Positions 8,036 through 17,331 of a stretch of 64,000 bases of DNA are shown piece after piece (position 1 is the first letter of the stretch; every line of letters begins with the position of its first letter). Source of the stretch: Croceitalea dokdonensis DOKDO 023 (GTDB lineage: Bacteria > Bacteroidota > Bacteroidia > Flavobacteriales > Flavobacteriaceae). Location: assembly GCF_001306415.1 (NCBI RefSeq), contig NZ_LDJX01000005.1, forward strand, positions 248,001 to 312,000, read 5' to 3'. Both the position numbers and the translations under genes were made by a program. Below the pieces are notes generated by a model. The model made no database searches. It was given only the letters and a program-made list of their open reading frames with translations, and was not told the origin of the DNA.

Positions 8036-9260
8036 GGATACCTGGAAGGAAATATTTGAGACCATACAGAAGAATAAATTGCGTACGTTCTTAACGGGTT
8101 TTACCGTAGCCGTGGGTATTTTTATTTTTGTCACCCTTTTTGGAATGGGCAATGGGCTCAATAACACCTTTATGGAGTTCTTTGGTAACGATGCCACCAA
8201 TATTTTCAGAATCTACCCTTCCCAGACCACCATCCCCTATGGAGGCTTTAAGGCTAAAAGACAGATCGAGTTCAAGAATGAGGATATTGATGAGATTGTA
8301 AAGGAATTTGCTCCTTTGATAGACTATACTACCCCGCAAATCCAAAGAAATGCCACGGTGACATACGGGGAGGAATCGGATAATTACAACACTAGGGGAG
8401 TTGCCCCAGGTATGCAGTTTGCCGAGAAAAATATCTTGATGAGAGGGCGCTTCATCAACACAAACGATTTAAAAGAACGAGCCAAGTTCGCCGTGATTGG
8501 CCGTATGGTCCAAAGAGACCTATTTAAAGGGGAAAACCCTATTGGTGAATACATTGATATTGGTGGTAGCGCATTTAAGGTCATTGGCGTATTTCAAGAT
8601 GATGGAGGAGATAATGAGGAGCGATACATTTATATCCCGTACACCACCCGCCAGCTCATAGAGGGTAATAATGACAAAATAGACCAAATCACCTTGGCGT
8701 TCAAGGAATCTATTGGGTATAGTGGTGCCATGAGGTTTCAAGGGAAACTGGATGCCTTTATCAGACAGCAAAAAATTATTAGTCCAAAAGACCCACGCGG
8801 TATCTTTATTGAAAATGTTGCGGACAACCTTAAGAGAAACCAGCAGTTTGCCAATGTGTTAAAAATTATTATTTCGGGCATTGCCTTTGCGGTTATTATC
8901 TCCGGTATCATTGGAATTAGTAATATTATGGTGTTTGTAGTAAAGGAACGGACCAAGGAAATTGGTATCAGAAAAGCAATGGGGGCAACACCGGGTATTA
9001 TTACGAGAACTATTCTTTTAGAGTCCGTATTTATCACCACATTGTTTGGATTTGTAGGTATGATCGCAGGTATCATAGTGCTTAATTTTATTCGTGGGGA
9101 TGAATTAAAGGATAACTATTTTATTACGGACCCGGCCATTAATTCTGGAACGGCAATTTTTGTGACCATTCTACTTATTATCTGTGGAACCATTGCCGCC
9201 TATATTCCCGCACGTAGGGCGGCGCGGATTAAACCTATTGTAGCTTTAAGAGACGAATAA
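8025..9260 (+). CDS. MacB/FtsX-type ABC transporter permease, block 2 copy A
   Basis: A 411-residue permease: N-terminal helix, periplasmic MacB_PCD-like domain, three C-terminal helices and a VKERTKEIGIRKAMGA coupling motif. The start overlaps the ATPase gene by 11 bases. The N-terminal MFSRDTWKEIFETIQKNKLR pattern pairs it with the permease at 3579. Its C-terminus ends in IKPIVALRDE, the family ending. Inferred to form a complex with the permease that starts 2 bases after its stop codon. Confidence 0.93.
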   Translation: MFSRDTWKEIFETIQKNKLRTFLTGFTVAVGIFIFVTLFGMGNGLNNTFMEFFGNDATNIFRIYPSQTTIPYGGFKAKRQIEFKNEDIDEIVKEFAPLIDYTTPQIQRNATVTYGEESDNYNTRGVAPGMQFAEKNILMRGRFINTNDLKERAKFAVIGRMVQRDLFKGENPIGEYIDIGGSAFKVIGVFQDDGGDNEERYIYIPYTTRQLIEGNNDKIDQITLAFKESIGYSGAMRFQGKLDAFIRQQKIISPKDPRGIFIENVADNLKRNQQFANVLKIIISGIAFAVIISGIIGISNIMVFVVKERTKEIGIRKAMGATPGIITRTILLESVFITTLFGFVGMIAGIIVLNFIRGDELKDNYFITDPAINSGTAIFVTILLIICGTIAAYIPARRAARIKPIVALRDE

Positions 9261-9262
9261 GG

Positions 9263-10525
9263 ATGAGACAATTATTTGATAAAGATACTTGGATAGAGAT
9301 TTTTCAGTCCATTTCAAAGAACAAACTACGGACGTTTTTGACAATGATCGGGGTTTTTGTGGGTATCTACATTTATATTGGTCTGGCCGGTGCCTCTAAA
9401 GGTTTGGATAACGGTTTTGAAAAAGAATTTGAGTCCGTGGCAAGAAATAGCATGTTTGTTTTTGCCCAAAGGACCAGTATGCCCTATGCAGGATTTAAAA
9501 CCGGAAGACGGGTACAGTTAAAGATACAAGACGTGGACGAGTTAAGAAGACGGGTGCCAGAAATTATGGCTATTGCACCGAGAAACGTCCGTGGGGTTTT
9601 TGGGTCCAGTCCCGGGGTGATCAAAAGAGGAACCAAAATTGGAAACTACTCTGTTTTTGGGGATTATCCGGAATTTACTAAAATAGCCACTAAAAAGATT
9701 TACCGAGGCGGAAGATTTATCAATGACGAGGATATAGAGCAGCAACGCAAGGTTGCCGTTATTGGGGAGCGCACCCAAAAAGAACTATTTAACGAAGATG
9801 AAAGTCCCATAGGTGGGTACATAAACATTGATGGCATTAACTTTCAGGTGGTTGGGGTACATAAATTTACCGGCGGCGGCCCCTTTGATAATGATAGTGA
9901 TATTTTTATTCCTTTTACCACCTATAAAAAACTCTATAATACCGGGGATAATGTAGCTTGGTTTACCATTGCTGCGTTTGATGATGCCGATGTGGTTAAG
10001 GTAGAACAAGATATTAAAGCAGCACTTAAAAGAATCCATAAAATAGACCCCGCTGATGAGCGGGGTATAGGGGCCTTTAACCTTGGAGCCATCTTTAAAC
10101 GTATTTTTGGTTTCGCCAATGGTCTTACATTTTTATCCCTAATCGTTGGTATTGCCACGATTTTGGCTGGGGTAATCGGCATCGGTAATATCCTTTTGAT
10201 TTCAGTTAAAGAAAGAACCAAAGAACTTGGGGTAAGGCGTGCGCTTGGGGCAACTCCGGCAGAAGTAAGAAATCAAATCATCATTGAAGCCCTGTTTCTT
10301 ACCCTTCTTGCTGGTATCATAGGGATTATTTTTGGAGCCCTTACCTTAAAAGGTATCGATGCTTTTACATCTGGCGGGGACTTTCCATATGCCAATCCTA
10401 CGGTACCCATACCTTATGTTATCGGCTCTTTGTTGTTGATGACTATTCTGGGCGTCCTTATTGGATTGATACCTGCGCAACGGGCAGTAAGTATAAAACC
10501 AATTGATGCATTAAGAGAAGAATAA
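9263..10525 (+). CDS. MacB/FtsX-type ABC transporter permease, block 2 copy B
   Basis: A 420-residue permease with the same domain order as the other three and the coupling motif VKERTKELGVRRALGA. It starts 2 bases after the preceding stop codon. The periplasmic domain has the ED(I)-(E/K)-RRKV and VFGDYPEF-type segments shared with the copy at 4844, so it is that gene's counterpart in the second block. No ATPase domain is fused to it. Confidence 0.93.
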   Translation: MRQLFDKDTWIEIFQSISKNKLRTFLTMIGVFVGIYIYIGLAGASKGLDNGFEKEFESVARNSMFVFAQRTSMPYAGFKTGRRVQLKIQDVDELRRRVPEIMAIAPRNVRGVFGSSPGVIKRGTKIGNYSVFGDYPEFTKIATKKIYRGGRFINDEDIEQQRKVAVIGERTQKELFNEDESPIGGYINIDGINFQVVGVHKFTGGGPFDNDSDIFIPFTTYKKLYNTGDNVAWFTIAAFDDADVVKVEQDIKAALKRIHKIDPADERGIGAFNLGAIFKRIFGFANGLTFLSLIVGIATILAGVIGIGNILLISVKERTKELGVRRALGATPAEVRNQIIIEALFLTLLAGIIGIIFGALTLKGIDAFTSGGDFPYANPTVPIPYVIGSLLLMTILGVLIGLIPAQRAVSIKPIDALREE

Positions 10526-10559
10526 TAAAACCAATTATATACAACTAAATTATCTTGAA

Positions 10560-11711
10560 ATGAAAAAAATTTTAAAATGGGTTGGACTTGGAGTTTTAAT
10601 CATAGGTATACTCTGGGCAGCGGTCTTTTTTATGAAATCCAATAGTAAGGCCACTACGGAGTACGATACCTACAATCCTTTTATTTCCAGCATTGAAGTA
10701 AAATCAGTGGCCACCGGCAAGGTAATCCCCGAAGATGAAGTTGCCATAAAACCCCAGATTACCGGAATTATAGATAAAATCTATGTAGAGGAGGGGACCG
10801 CTATAAAAGCTGGAGACTTGATCGCGGTAATAAAAGTAGTGCCTAACGAACAGGCGCTGTATCAAGCCAGGGGTCGTGTCCGCAATGCGGAGTTGGCATT
10901 GAACAATGCTAAGATTGAATTTGATAGAAATAAGAATCTCTATGATAGGGGAGTGGTATCAAACCAAGAATTTATCAATCAAAAATTAAGGTTTGAGCAA
11001 GCAGAGCAAGAATTGCGCAATGCAAACGCGGACTATCAAATTATCCGTAAAGGTTCTATCGGTGGTTCTTCTGCGGCCAATACGGACATCAGGGCAACCG
11101 TTTCCGGAACCATTCTTGAAATTCCCGTAAAGGAAGGAGACCAGGTCATACAGAGCAACAACTTTAACGATGGTACCACCATTGCATCCATCGCGGATTT
11201 AAGTAAAATGATTTTTGAAGGAAAAGTGGATGAGGGCGAAGTTGCCAAGTTAAAAGTGGGCATGCCTTTGGAAATTAGTCTTGGTGCTGTAGAAGACAAA
11301 ACCTTTGATGCCAAATTAAAGTTCATTGCCCCCAAAGGGGTTGAAGAATCGGGAGCGGTACAATTTAAAATTGAAGGGGATGTCACCGTTGAGGAAGATG
11401 TCTTTATTAGAGCGGGATACAGCGCAAATGCTTCCTTAGTTTTAGAGAGAAAAGACAGCATCTTGGTCATTCAAGAAGCACTATTACAATTTGATAGGGA
11501 GACCAATAAACCTTATGTTGAGGTGGCCATTGGCGATCAAAAATTTGAGCGCCGGGATATTGAAATAGGTATTTCTGATGGGGTAAACGTAGAAGTGGTA
11601 TCGGGATTGGAAGAGGCAGATGAAGTAAAGGAATGGAACAAAACAGAACCCATTAAAAAAGGACTTGAGGAAGAAGGTGAAGAGAGCGAAGAAGAAACGA
11701 CCGAAGAGTAA
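10560..11711 (+). CDS. Periplasmic adaptor (MacA/HlyD, RND-adaptor type), block 2
   Basis: A 383-residue membrane-fusion protein: N-terminal anchor (6-25), split lipoyl domain (ITGIIDKIYVEEGTAIKAGD and ATVSGTILEIPVKEGDQV), helical hairpin (about 100-160), beta-barrel and membrane-proximal domains, and a very acidic C-terminal tail rich in Glu. It is paralogous to the adaptor at 6132. It lies 34 bases after the last permease and 28 bases before the TolC gene, so it probably docks the second permease pair onto TolC. Confidence 0.92.
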   Translation: MKKILKWVGLGVLIIGILWAAVFFMKSNSKATTEYDTYNPFISSIEVKSVATGKVIPEDEVAIKPQITGIIDKIYVEEGTAIKAGDLIAVIKVVPNEQALYQARGRVRNAELALNNAKIEFDRNKNLYDRGVVSNQEFINQKLRFEQAEQELRNANADYQIIRKGSIGGSSAANTDIRATVSGTILEIPVKEGDQVIQSNNFNDGTTIASIADLSKMIFEGKVDEGEVAKLKVGMPLEISLGAVEDKTFDAKLKFIAPKGVEESGAVQFKIEGDVTVEEDVFIRAGYSANASLVLERKDSILVIQEALLQFDRETNKPYVEVAIGDQKFERRDIEIGISDGVNVEVVSGLEEADEVKEWNKTEPIKKGLEEEGEESEEETTEE

Positions 11712-11739
11712 TCAATCAAAGAACAAAATCAAAAAACGA

Positions 11740-13098
11740 ATGAAACTTAAAGTAACTTTTGCCATACTCTTTTGTGCGGCGTTCATCACGCAGGCACAGA
11801 TGAAGAAATGGACCTTGGAAGAATGCGTGAACTACGCTGTAGAGAATAACCTGACCATTGAGCAGTTTGAGCTGAATTTGGAGAACGTACAAATAGATGA
11901 GGTGGACGCCTGGGGCAACTTTATTCCAAATTTAACGGCAAATACCGTAGCCAGTGAGCGCTCCGGTTTGGTGACCAACCCAAATACCAATATTATTGAG
12001 CCAGGTCAGATTTTTTCTACTTCGGCAGGCATCAATTCCGGGATTACGCTCTTTGATGGTTTGCGCAATATATACCAGTTGCAACGCGCTAAATTAAATG
12101 CCATTGCCACGCAATATGGTCTGGAAGATTTAAAGGATGATATCCGTTTAAATGTGGCAGAGGCCTATTTGCAAGTATTGTCCAATAAGGAAGCCCTAAA
12201 GGTGGCCCAAGCACAATACCAGGTAACGGAGCAAGATTTAAAAAGAACCAAGGAACTGGTGGAATCCGGGGTTTTACCAAGGGGTGATCTATTGGATATT
12301 GAAGCCACGGCCGCTACCCAAGAACAGCAAATAGTCAATGGGGAGGCCCAGGTATTAATTGCCAAGGTAAACCTTGCCCAACTTTTACAAATAACCGATT
12401 ATCAAAATTTTGATGTAGCGGATGAGTCCTATGAAGTACCGCCTTCTGAAATTATGGCAACCTCACCAGAAACCATATTTGCAAAGGCCTTGACCTTTAG
12501 AAACGATATTAAGCTTTCTGAGGCCAATATAGACATAGCCAATAAAGATCTGCAAATTGCAAAGGGGGCAAGGTACCCCACCTTAAATGCCTTTTTTAAT
12601 TACAATACGTTTTATACCAACCAATTTAGGACAATACCTGATGGTATGGGCGGTTTTATCCCATTTAGGGCAGATTTTATAGACCAGTTATGGCTTAATG
12701 ACGGTATCTCCTATGGGTTTCAATTAAACGTTCCTATTTTTAACGGTTTCTCTACGGAGAATTCCATTAAGCGGTCTAAAATAGATGTTAAGCGTGCGGA
12801 GCTGCAATTGGAGCAGACCAAATTGGAGTTGGAAAATACCATACAGCAAGCGCATGTAAACGTGGCCACTTTTGGAAAGGCCTATGAAGCGGCGCAAAAA
12901 ACATTGGACGCCAGGAAACTGGCATATGATTATGCCAAAGAGCGTTATGAGGCCGGTTTGTTGAACTCGTTCGATTTTGGCCAGGCACAGGCCCGTGTTG
13001 ATAATGCGGAGGCAAGTGTGATTAGGTCTAAATACGATTACATTTTTAGGCTAAAAATATTGGAGTTTTTCTATGGCGTTCCACTTTCCTTGGAATAG
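11740..13098 (+). CDS. TolC family outer-membrane efflux protein
   Basis: A 452-residue outer-membrane factor. Residues 1-20 form a signal peptide ending near ITQAQ. The mature protein starts with the family motif KWTLEECVNYAVENN and shows two repeats of long amphipathic helices with GVLPRGDLLDIEA and GLLNSFDFGQAQ segments. It would supply the outer-membrane channel for the exporter encoded upstream. The frame is open back to 11665, but that stretch is basic and overlaps the adaptor gene; the ATG at 11740 directly precedes the signal peptide. Confidence 0.93.
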   Translation: MKLKVTFAILFCAAFITQAQMKKWTLEECVNYAVENNLTIEQFELNLENVQIDEVDAWGNFIPNLTANTVASERSGLVTNPNTNIIEPGQIFSTSAGINSGITLFDGLRNIYQLQRAKLNAIATQYGLEDLKDDIRLNVAEAYLQVLSNKEALKVAQAQYQVTEQDLKRTKELVESGVLPRGDLLDIEATAATQEQQIVNGEAQVLIAKVNLAQLLQITDYQNFDVADESYEVPPSEIMATSPETIFAKALTFRNDIKLSEANIDIANKDLQIAKGARYPTLNAFFNYNTFYTNQFRTIPDGMGGFIPFRADFIDQLWLNDGISYGFQLNVPIFNGFSTENSIKRSKIDVKRAELQLEQTKLELENTIQQAHVNVATFGKAYEAAQKTLDARKLAYDYAKERYEAGLLNSFDFGQAQARVDNAEASVIRSKYDYIFRLKILEFFYGVPLSLE

Positions 13099-13118
13099 CA
13101 TATAAAAATCTTAAAAGT

Positions 13119-13158
13119 AAGACCGTCAAAAAAAGCCGTAGTTTTGACGGTCTTTTTT
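13119..13158 (+). terminator. Rho-independent terminator of the exporter operon
   Basis: A perfect 13-bp stem, AAGACCGTCAAAA (13119-13131) with TTTTGACGGTCTT (13142-13154), is followed by a T run to 13158. It lies 20 bases after the TolC stop codon. It is the strongest hairpin in the first 20 kb and marks the end of the exporter transcript. Confidence 0.92.
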
Positions 13159-13203
13159 GTAGGCAAATCTTAAGGGTATAAAAAGGGCTAAATCCGTTGT
13201 AAA

Positions 13204-13878
13204 ATGGCAGTAATACTCAATCTGGAAACCGCAACCACCAATTGCTCCGTTAGCATCGCCATCAATGGTAGCACCATTGCGTTGAAGGAGGAGAACACCC
13301 CTAACTATTCCCATTCGGAACAATTGCATCTGTTCATCCAAAAGGCCGTGGCAGAGGCAGGGATAACAATGGAATCCCTAGATGCCATTGCAGTAAGCAA
13401 GGGCCCTGGCTCTTACACAGGATTGCGGATTGGTGTCTCTGCTGCAAAGGGATTATGCTTTGCCTTGGAAAAGCCACTGATTTCCGTACCAACCTTACAG
13501 AGTATGGCACTCCAGATACAGGCAGCCAATAACGAGTTGATTATCCCAGTCTTGGACGCCAGAAGGATGGAGGTATATTCTTGTGTGTTTGGCAGTAACC
13601 ACAAAGAAATCCAAGAGACCAAGGCAGAGGTTGTTACCACTACGTCCTTTGCGGATTGGGACAACTATGACCGTATCCATCTGGTGGGCAGTGGTGCGGG
13701 AAAGTGCAAAGCACTGCTTACAGATGAGCGATTTGTTTTTTGGGAAAAAGTAGTTCCAAGTGCCAAGGAGATGGCAACATTATCCTTTGGCAAATATCAA
13801 CAACAAGAATTTGAGGACGTAGCCTATTTTGAGCCTTTTTATTTAAAGGATTTTGTGATGCAACGCAAAAAGGCCTAG
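13204..13878 (+). CDS. tsaB: tRNA threonylcarbamoyladenosine biosynthesis protein TsaB
   Basis: A 224-residue protein of the ASKHA fold. It starts with the phosphate-1-like segment ILNLETATTNCSVSI and carries the TsaB signature KGPGSYTGLRIG (about 65-76). TsaB partners with TsaD and TsaE to make the t6A modification at position 37 of ANN-decoding tRNAs. The length is normal for the family. The stop codon overlaps the stop codon of the convergent MscS gene in a shared CTAG. Confidence 0.95.
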   Translation: MAVILNLETATTNCSVSIAINGSTIALKEENTPNYSHSEQLHLFIQKAVAEAGITMESLDAIAVSKGPGSYTGLRIGVSAAKGLCFALEKPLISVPTLQSMALQIQAANNELIIPVLDARRMEVYSCVFGSNHKEIQETKAEVVTTTSFADWDNYDRIHLVGSGAGKCKALLTDERFVFWEKVVPSAKEMATLSFGKYQQQEFEDVAYFEPFYLKDFVMQRKKA

Positions 13879-14702
13879 GCCTTTTCGGGCTGGTGTAGCA
13901 CGCGCTGGGGAAAGGGAATTTCAATTCCTGCCCCGTCAAACCTTTTTTTGGTTTCTTCCACGACATAAAAATGTGCCGCCCAGAAATCTTCGTTTTTTGC
14001 CCAAAACCGTAAGGTAAGGTTTACGGAACTATCTGCCAGCTCGCCAACATACACCTCGGGCATGGGGTCTTTTAAAATGGTGTCCCTATCTGCACAAATG
14101 GCCAACAAGATATCTTTTGCCTTTTTGATATTGGAGCCATACCCAATGCCAATATCAAACTTGTCCCTTCTGGTATTTTCTGCATTGTAGTTGATGACAT
14201 TACCGTTGGACAACTGCCCATTGGGAATAATGGCCAGTTGATTGCCAAAGGTGTTCAGTTTGGTGTTAAAGATGGAAATTTCCTTGACCGTGCCATCCAC
14301 TCCTTGGGCCGAAATAAAATCACCTACCTTAAAAGGTTTAAACAACAAAATTAAGACGCCACCTGCAAAATTGGCCAAAGAACCCTGTAAGGCCAATCCT
14401 ATGGCCAGGCCAGCGGCTCCTATCATGGCCACCAAGGAAGAGGTCTTTACCCCTAATTGGGTGACCACCAAAACAAATAAAATGACCTTTAGGGCAATCC
14501 GGATAAAACTTTGGAGAAAGGTTTCCAAGGTTGGGTCGTAATCCTTTCGCTCAAAAAACTTTCTTACCATTCGGTTTAAAAACTTTATGATCCAAAGACC
14601 TACTATCAACAAGATAATGGCCAAGGCAAGATTGGGTAGTAACTTCCATATCCAGTCAATGGCTTTGTCTACATGTGCTTGTAAATCGGCTATCTGTTCC
14701 AT
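13875..14702 (-). CDS. Small-conductance mechanosensitive channel (MscS family)
   Basis: A 275-residue channel of minimal MscS size. Three transmembrane helices lie near residues 22-42, 64-84 and 90-125. The pore helix has the Gly/Ala-rich pattern AGLAIGLALQGSLANFAGG and leads into FKPFKVGDFI, the classic MscS link to the cytoplasmic beta domain (PNGQLSNGNVINY). Function in the family: release of solutes under hypo-osmotic membrane tension. It converges on tsaB with a 4-base overlap; no terminator fits between them. Confidence 0.94.
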   Translation of the reverse strand: MEQIADLQAHVDKAIDWIWKLLPNLALAIILLIVGLWIIKFLNRMVRKFFERKDYDPTLETFLQSFIRIALKVILFVLVVTQLGVKTSSLVAMIGAAGLAIGLALQGSLANFAGGVLILLFKPFKVGDFISAQGVDGTVKEISIFNTKLNTFGNQLAIIPNGQLSNGNVINYNAENTRRDKFDIGIGYGSNIKKAKDILLAICADRDTILKDPMPEVYVGELADSSVNLTLRFWAKNEDFWAAHFYVVEETKKRFDGAGIEIPFPQRVLHQPEKA

Positions 14703-14891
14703 GTGTTTTAAGGTTATTTAAATTGCTAATTAAGTGGTAAAAAAATCTGTTTAGGCCGTAGCCCCTAGGGTGTTGTTGAAAATGGTAATGCCACAACTTC
14801 TGGGACGGCAAAAACCTACCGTATTAACATAAAAAATCTAATGGAAATGTCAAGTTATGACTCTTAAGTTTAGGTTAAAATCCAAGAAAGC

Positions 14892-17000
14892 CTATAATTG
14901 GTCCAAGGCCTTTTTTGCGGATTGCACGGGAAGTTTGCAACTACCTTCAATACACACATAGATCAATGTTTCCCCCTCATTGTACCTGTTTTGCAACAAG
15001 GCTAAATTGCCTTCGTCCTTACTGCCCACAAGGATGCTATTGGGAACATACGCTGCGGCAAGTTCCCGCCCCAGCTGCTTGTGGTCCTTGCCTACCACGG
15101 CAATCTCATAGTAGTTGAGGTTGTTAAACAAGGTCAGGTGCATCCAGTTAGAGAAGCCCTGTCCATTGTCCACAAAATTGTCTTGCACGTTGGCCAACAT
15201 CTGTGCAGATCGTTCCCCATATCCTTCCGCACTGTAAAGCTTATGTAATTTAAGTAGGTTGTTGGCCATAATGGAATTGGAGGAGGATATCACATTGTCA
15301 TTGACTTCAATAGTCCTCCGGATTAAGGCATCGGCATCATCCGAGGTAAAAAAGAGCATTTTGCTTTTGGGGTCACTAAAGTGTTCCAAGGAATAATCCG
15401 TGAGTTGTTTGGCGTGTGCCAACCATTTGTGCTCAAAAGTAACTTCATAGAGACCAATAAATGCCTCAATGGTGGTGGCATAGTCTTCCAAAAAGCCCTG
15501 TATGCTCCTTTGGCCATTTTTATAATTTCGGTAAAGACCGCCCGTGGGGGCCATCATTTCCCGTTCAATAAAGGTGGCGTTGGCAAGGGCCATTTCTAAG
15601 TAATCATCATCACCTAAATACCTGTAGGCGTCTACAAGGCCTTTGAGCATTAATCCATTCCAAGAGGTTAAAACCTTATCATCAAGACGTGGCTTTTCCC
15701 TGTCCTTACGAACCCACTTTAACCTCTCTAGGGCCCCTTTGATTTTAACGTTCAGACCATGCTCATCAAGCCCAAATTTTTTGGCGACTTCAGCGGTACT
15801 TTTATCCCTTATCAACACATAATTCCCCTCCCATTCTCCATAGGAATTTATATTAAAGTAATCTTTAAAAAGGTCAAAATCCTCATTTATGATGGTTTTC
15901 AACTCGGTTTCGGACCAAACGTAGTACGCGCCTTCTTCCAGTTCTTTTTGCTCGTTTAAGCTGTCTGCATCCAAACTGGAATAAAAACCACCGCTTGCAT
16001 CGGTCAGTTCTTCCTTTACAAAGCCAATGGTTTTACTTACCACGTTTTTGTAAAGTTCATTTTTGGTTACGGCATAAGCCTTGGCATAAAGACTAACCAG
16101 TTGTCCGTTATCATAGAGCATCTTTTCAAAATGGGGAACATGCCATTTGGTATCCACGGAATATCTGGAAAAACCGCCGCCAACATGGTCAAAAATACCA
16201 CCATATGCCATACGCGTCAGGGTGGTGTTCACATATTCCATGATGTCCGCGTCTTCCCTCGCCGTGGCATAATGCAGCAAAAAATCTAAGTTGTTGGGCA
16301 TCATAAACTTTGGAGCCCTTTTGTACCCACCCAAAAAGGTATCAAAGGCAGAGGACCAATTTTTAACGGAGGTATCTATCTCCTGAAGCTTAAATTTGGT
16401 GTGTTCCGTTTTGGCCTCTACCAAGTTAATTTCTTGGATACCGCGCTCCAGATCGGTAGCATATGCGATGATCTTATCTGGATTTTTCTTGTACAATGTG
16501 GATAGTTGCTGTAATGCCTCTAGCCAATTGTCTTTTGGTACATAGGTAGCCCCCCAAAAAGGTTTACCATCCGGTAGGGCAACAACATTCAAGGGCCAAC
16601 CTCCGCTGCCTGTCATCATTTGCAGTGCATCCATATAGATTTGGTCCACATCTGGCCGCTCTTCTCGGTCTATTTTAATGTTGATGAATTCCTTGTTCAT
16701 CAATTGGGCCACTTCCTCATCTTCAAAGCACTCTTCTTCCATGACATGGCACCAGTGGCAGGCAGCATACCCAATACTTATGATGATGGGCTTGTTTTCT
16801 TGTTTTGCCCGTTCCAAAACTTCTGGTTTCCATGCTTCCCAGTTCACCGGGTTATGGGCATGTTGTAAGAGATAAGGGCTACTTTCTTCAATGAGTGCAT
16901 TGGTATATTTATGCTGCATTTTTTGTTTTTTTGGTGAGCACTGGGTTAAAAACAACAACAGTAAAAAATAAAATGGGAAATGGTGGGACCGCATCATCAT
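14892..17000 (-). CDS. YyaL/SPATA20-like protein (thioredoxin DUF255 plus glycosidase-like fold), lipoprotein
   Basis: A protein of about 702 residues. The N-terminal domain is the DUF255 thioredoxin-like module with the hallmark NALIEESSPYLLQHAHNPVNW and a CHWC motif (Cys81 and Cys84). The rest is an (alpha/alpha)6 barrel as in N-acylglucosamine 2-epimerases (segments FEKMLYDNGQL and LTSWNGLMLKGL). A hydrophobic leader ends in LTQC (Cys21), a lipobox, so the protein is probably exported and lipid-anchored. The family's biochemical role is not established. An in-frame TTG lies at 17009, but three consecutive ATGs (17000, 16997, 16994) give the better start. Confidence 0.9.
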   Translation of the reverse strand: MMMRSHHFPFYFLLLLFLTQCSPKKQKMQHKYTNALIEESSPYLLQHAHNPVNWEAWKPEVLERAKQENKPIIISIGYAACHWCHVMEEECFEDEEVAQLMNKEFINIKIDREERPDVDQIYMDALQMMTGSGGWPLNVVALPDGKPFWGATYVPKDNWLEALQQLSTLYKKNPDKIIAYATDLERGIQEINLVEAKTEHTKFKLQEIDTSVKNWSSAFDTFLGGYKRAPKFMMPNNLDFLLHYATAREDADIMEYVNTTLTRMAYGGIFDHVGGGFSRYSVDTKWHVPHFEKMLYDNGQLVSLYAKAYAVTKNELYKNVVSKTIGFVKEELTDASGGFYSSLDADSLNEQKELEEGAYYVWSETELKTIINEDFDLFKDYFNINSYGEWEGNYVLIRDKSTAEVAKKFGLDEHGLNVKIKGALERLKWVRKDREKPRLDDKVLTSWNGLMLKGLVDAYRYLGDDDYLEMALANATFIEREMMAPTGGLYRNYKNGQRSIQGFLEDYATTIEAFIGLYEVTFEHKWLAHAKQLTDYSLEHFSDPKSKMLFFTSDDADALIRRTIEVNDNVISSSNSIMANNLLKLHKLYSAEGYGERSAQMLANVQDNFVDNGQGFSNWMHLTLFNNLNYYEIAVVGKDHKQLGRELAAAYVPNSILVGSKDEGNLALLQNRYNEGETLIYVCIEGSCKLPVQSAKKALDQL

Positions 17001-17010
17001 GGTATTCAAT

Positions 17011-17036
17011 AAAAAAAAGCGCCAAAAAGGGCGCTT
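17011..17036 (-). terminator. Rho-independent terminator after dodecin
   Basis: On the minus strand, AAGCGCC pairs with GGCGCTT (plus-strand arms 17017-17023 and 17030-17036) around a 6-base loop and is followed by eight T residues (17011-17018). It sits between the dodecin stop codon and the start of the YyaL-like gene, only about 10 bases before the latter. Confidence 0.9.
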
Positions 17037-17057
17037 ATAGGTACATGGATTTAACTG

Positions 17058-17258
17058 TTATTTCACCTCAAAAGTGATTTTTACGTTCACACGGAAGTCA
17101 GTGATTTTACCATCGTCAACGCTGGCGCTTTGCTCATTGATGTACACGGAACGAATATTTTTCACGGATTTTGATGCCTGTGCAACGGCCTTGGAGGTGG
17201 CATCTTCCCAACTTTTTTCAGAATTGGCCAAAACTTCTATTACTTTTAAAACTGCCAT
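17058..17258 (-). CDS. Dodecin family flavin-binding protein
   Basis: A 66-residue protein that matches dodecin over its full length: a first strand VLKVIEVLANSEKSWEDA, a helix ATSKAVAQASKSVKNI and strands RSVYINEQSASVDDGKITDFRVNVKITFEV. Dodecins form dodecameric hollow spheres that store or sequester flavins. It is monocistronic, with a perfect terminator directly behind it. Confidence 0.92.
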   Translation of the reverse strand: MAVLKVIEVLANSEKSWEDATSKAVAQASKSVKNIRSVYINEQSASVDDGKITDFRVNVKITFEVK

Positions 17259-17331
17259 GTTTTGTGTTTTTTAGTGTTGTTGTAAGATACTGATAATTAC
17301 CGAATATTTCCCTCCCCACAAAAAGAAGTGT

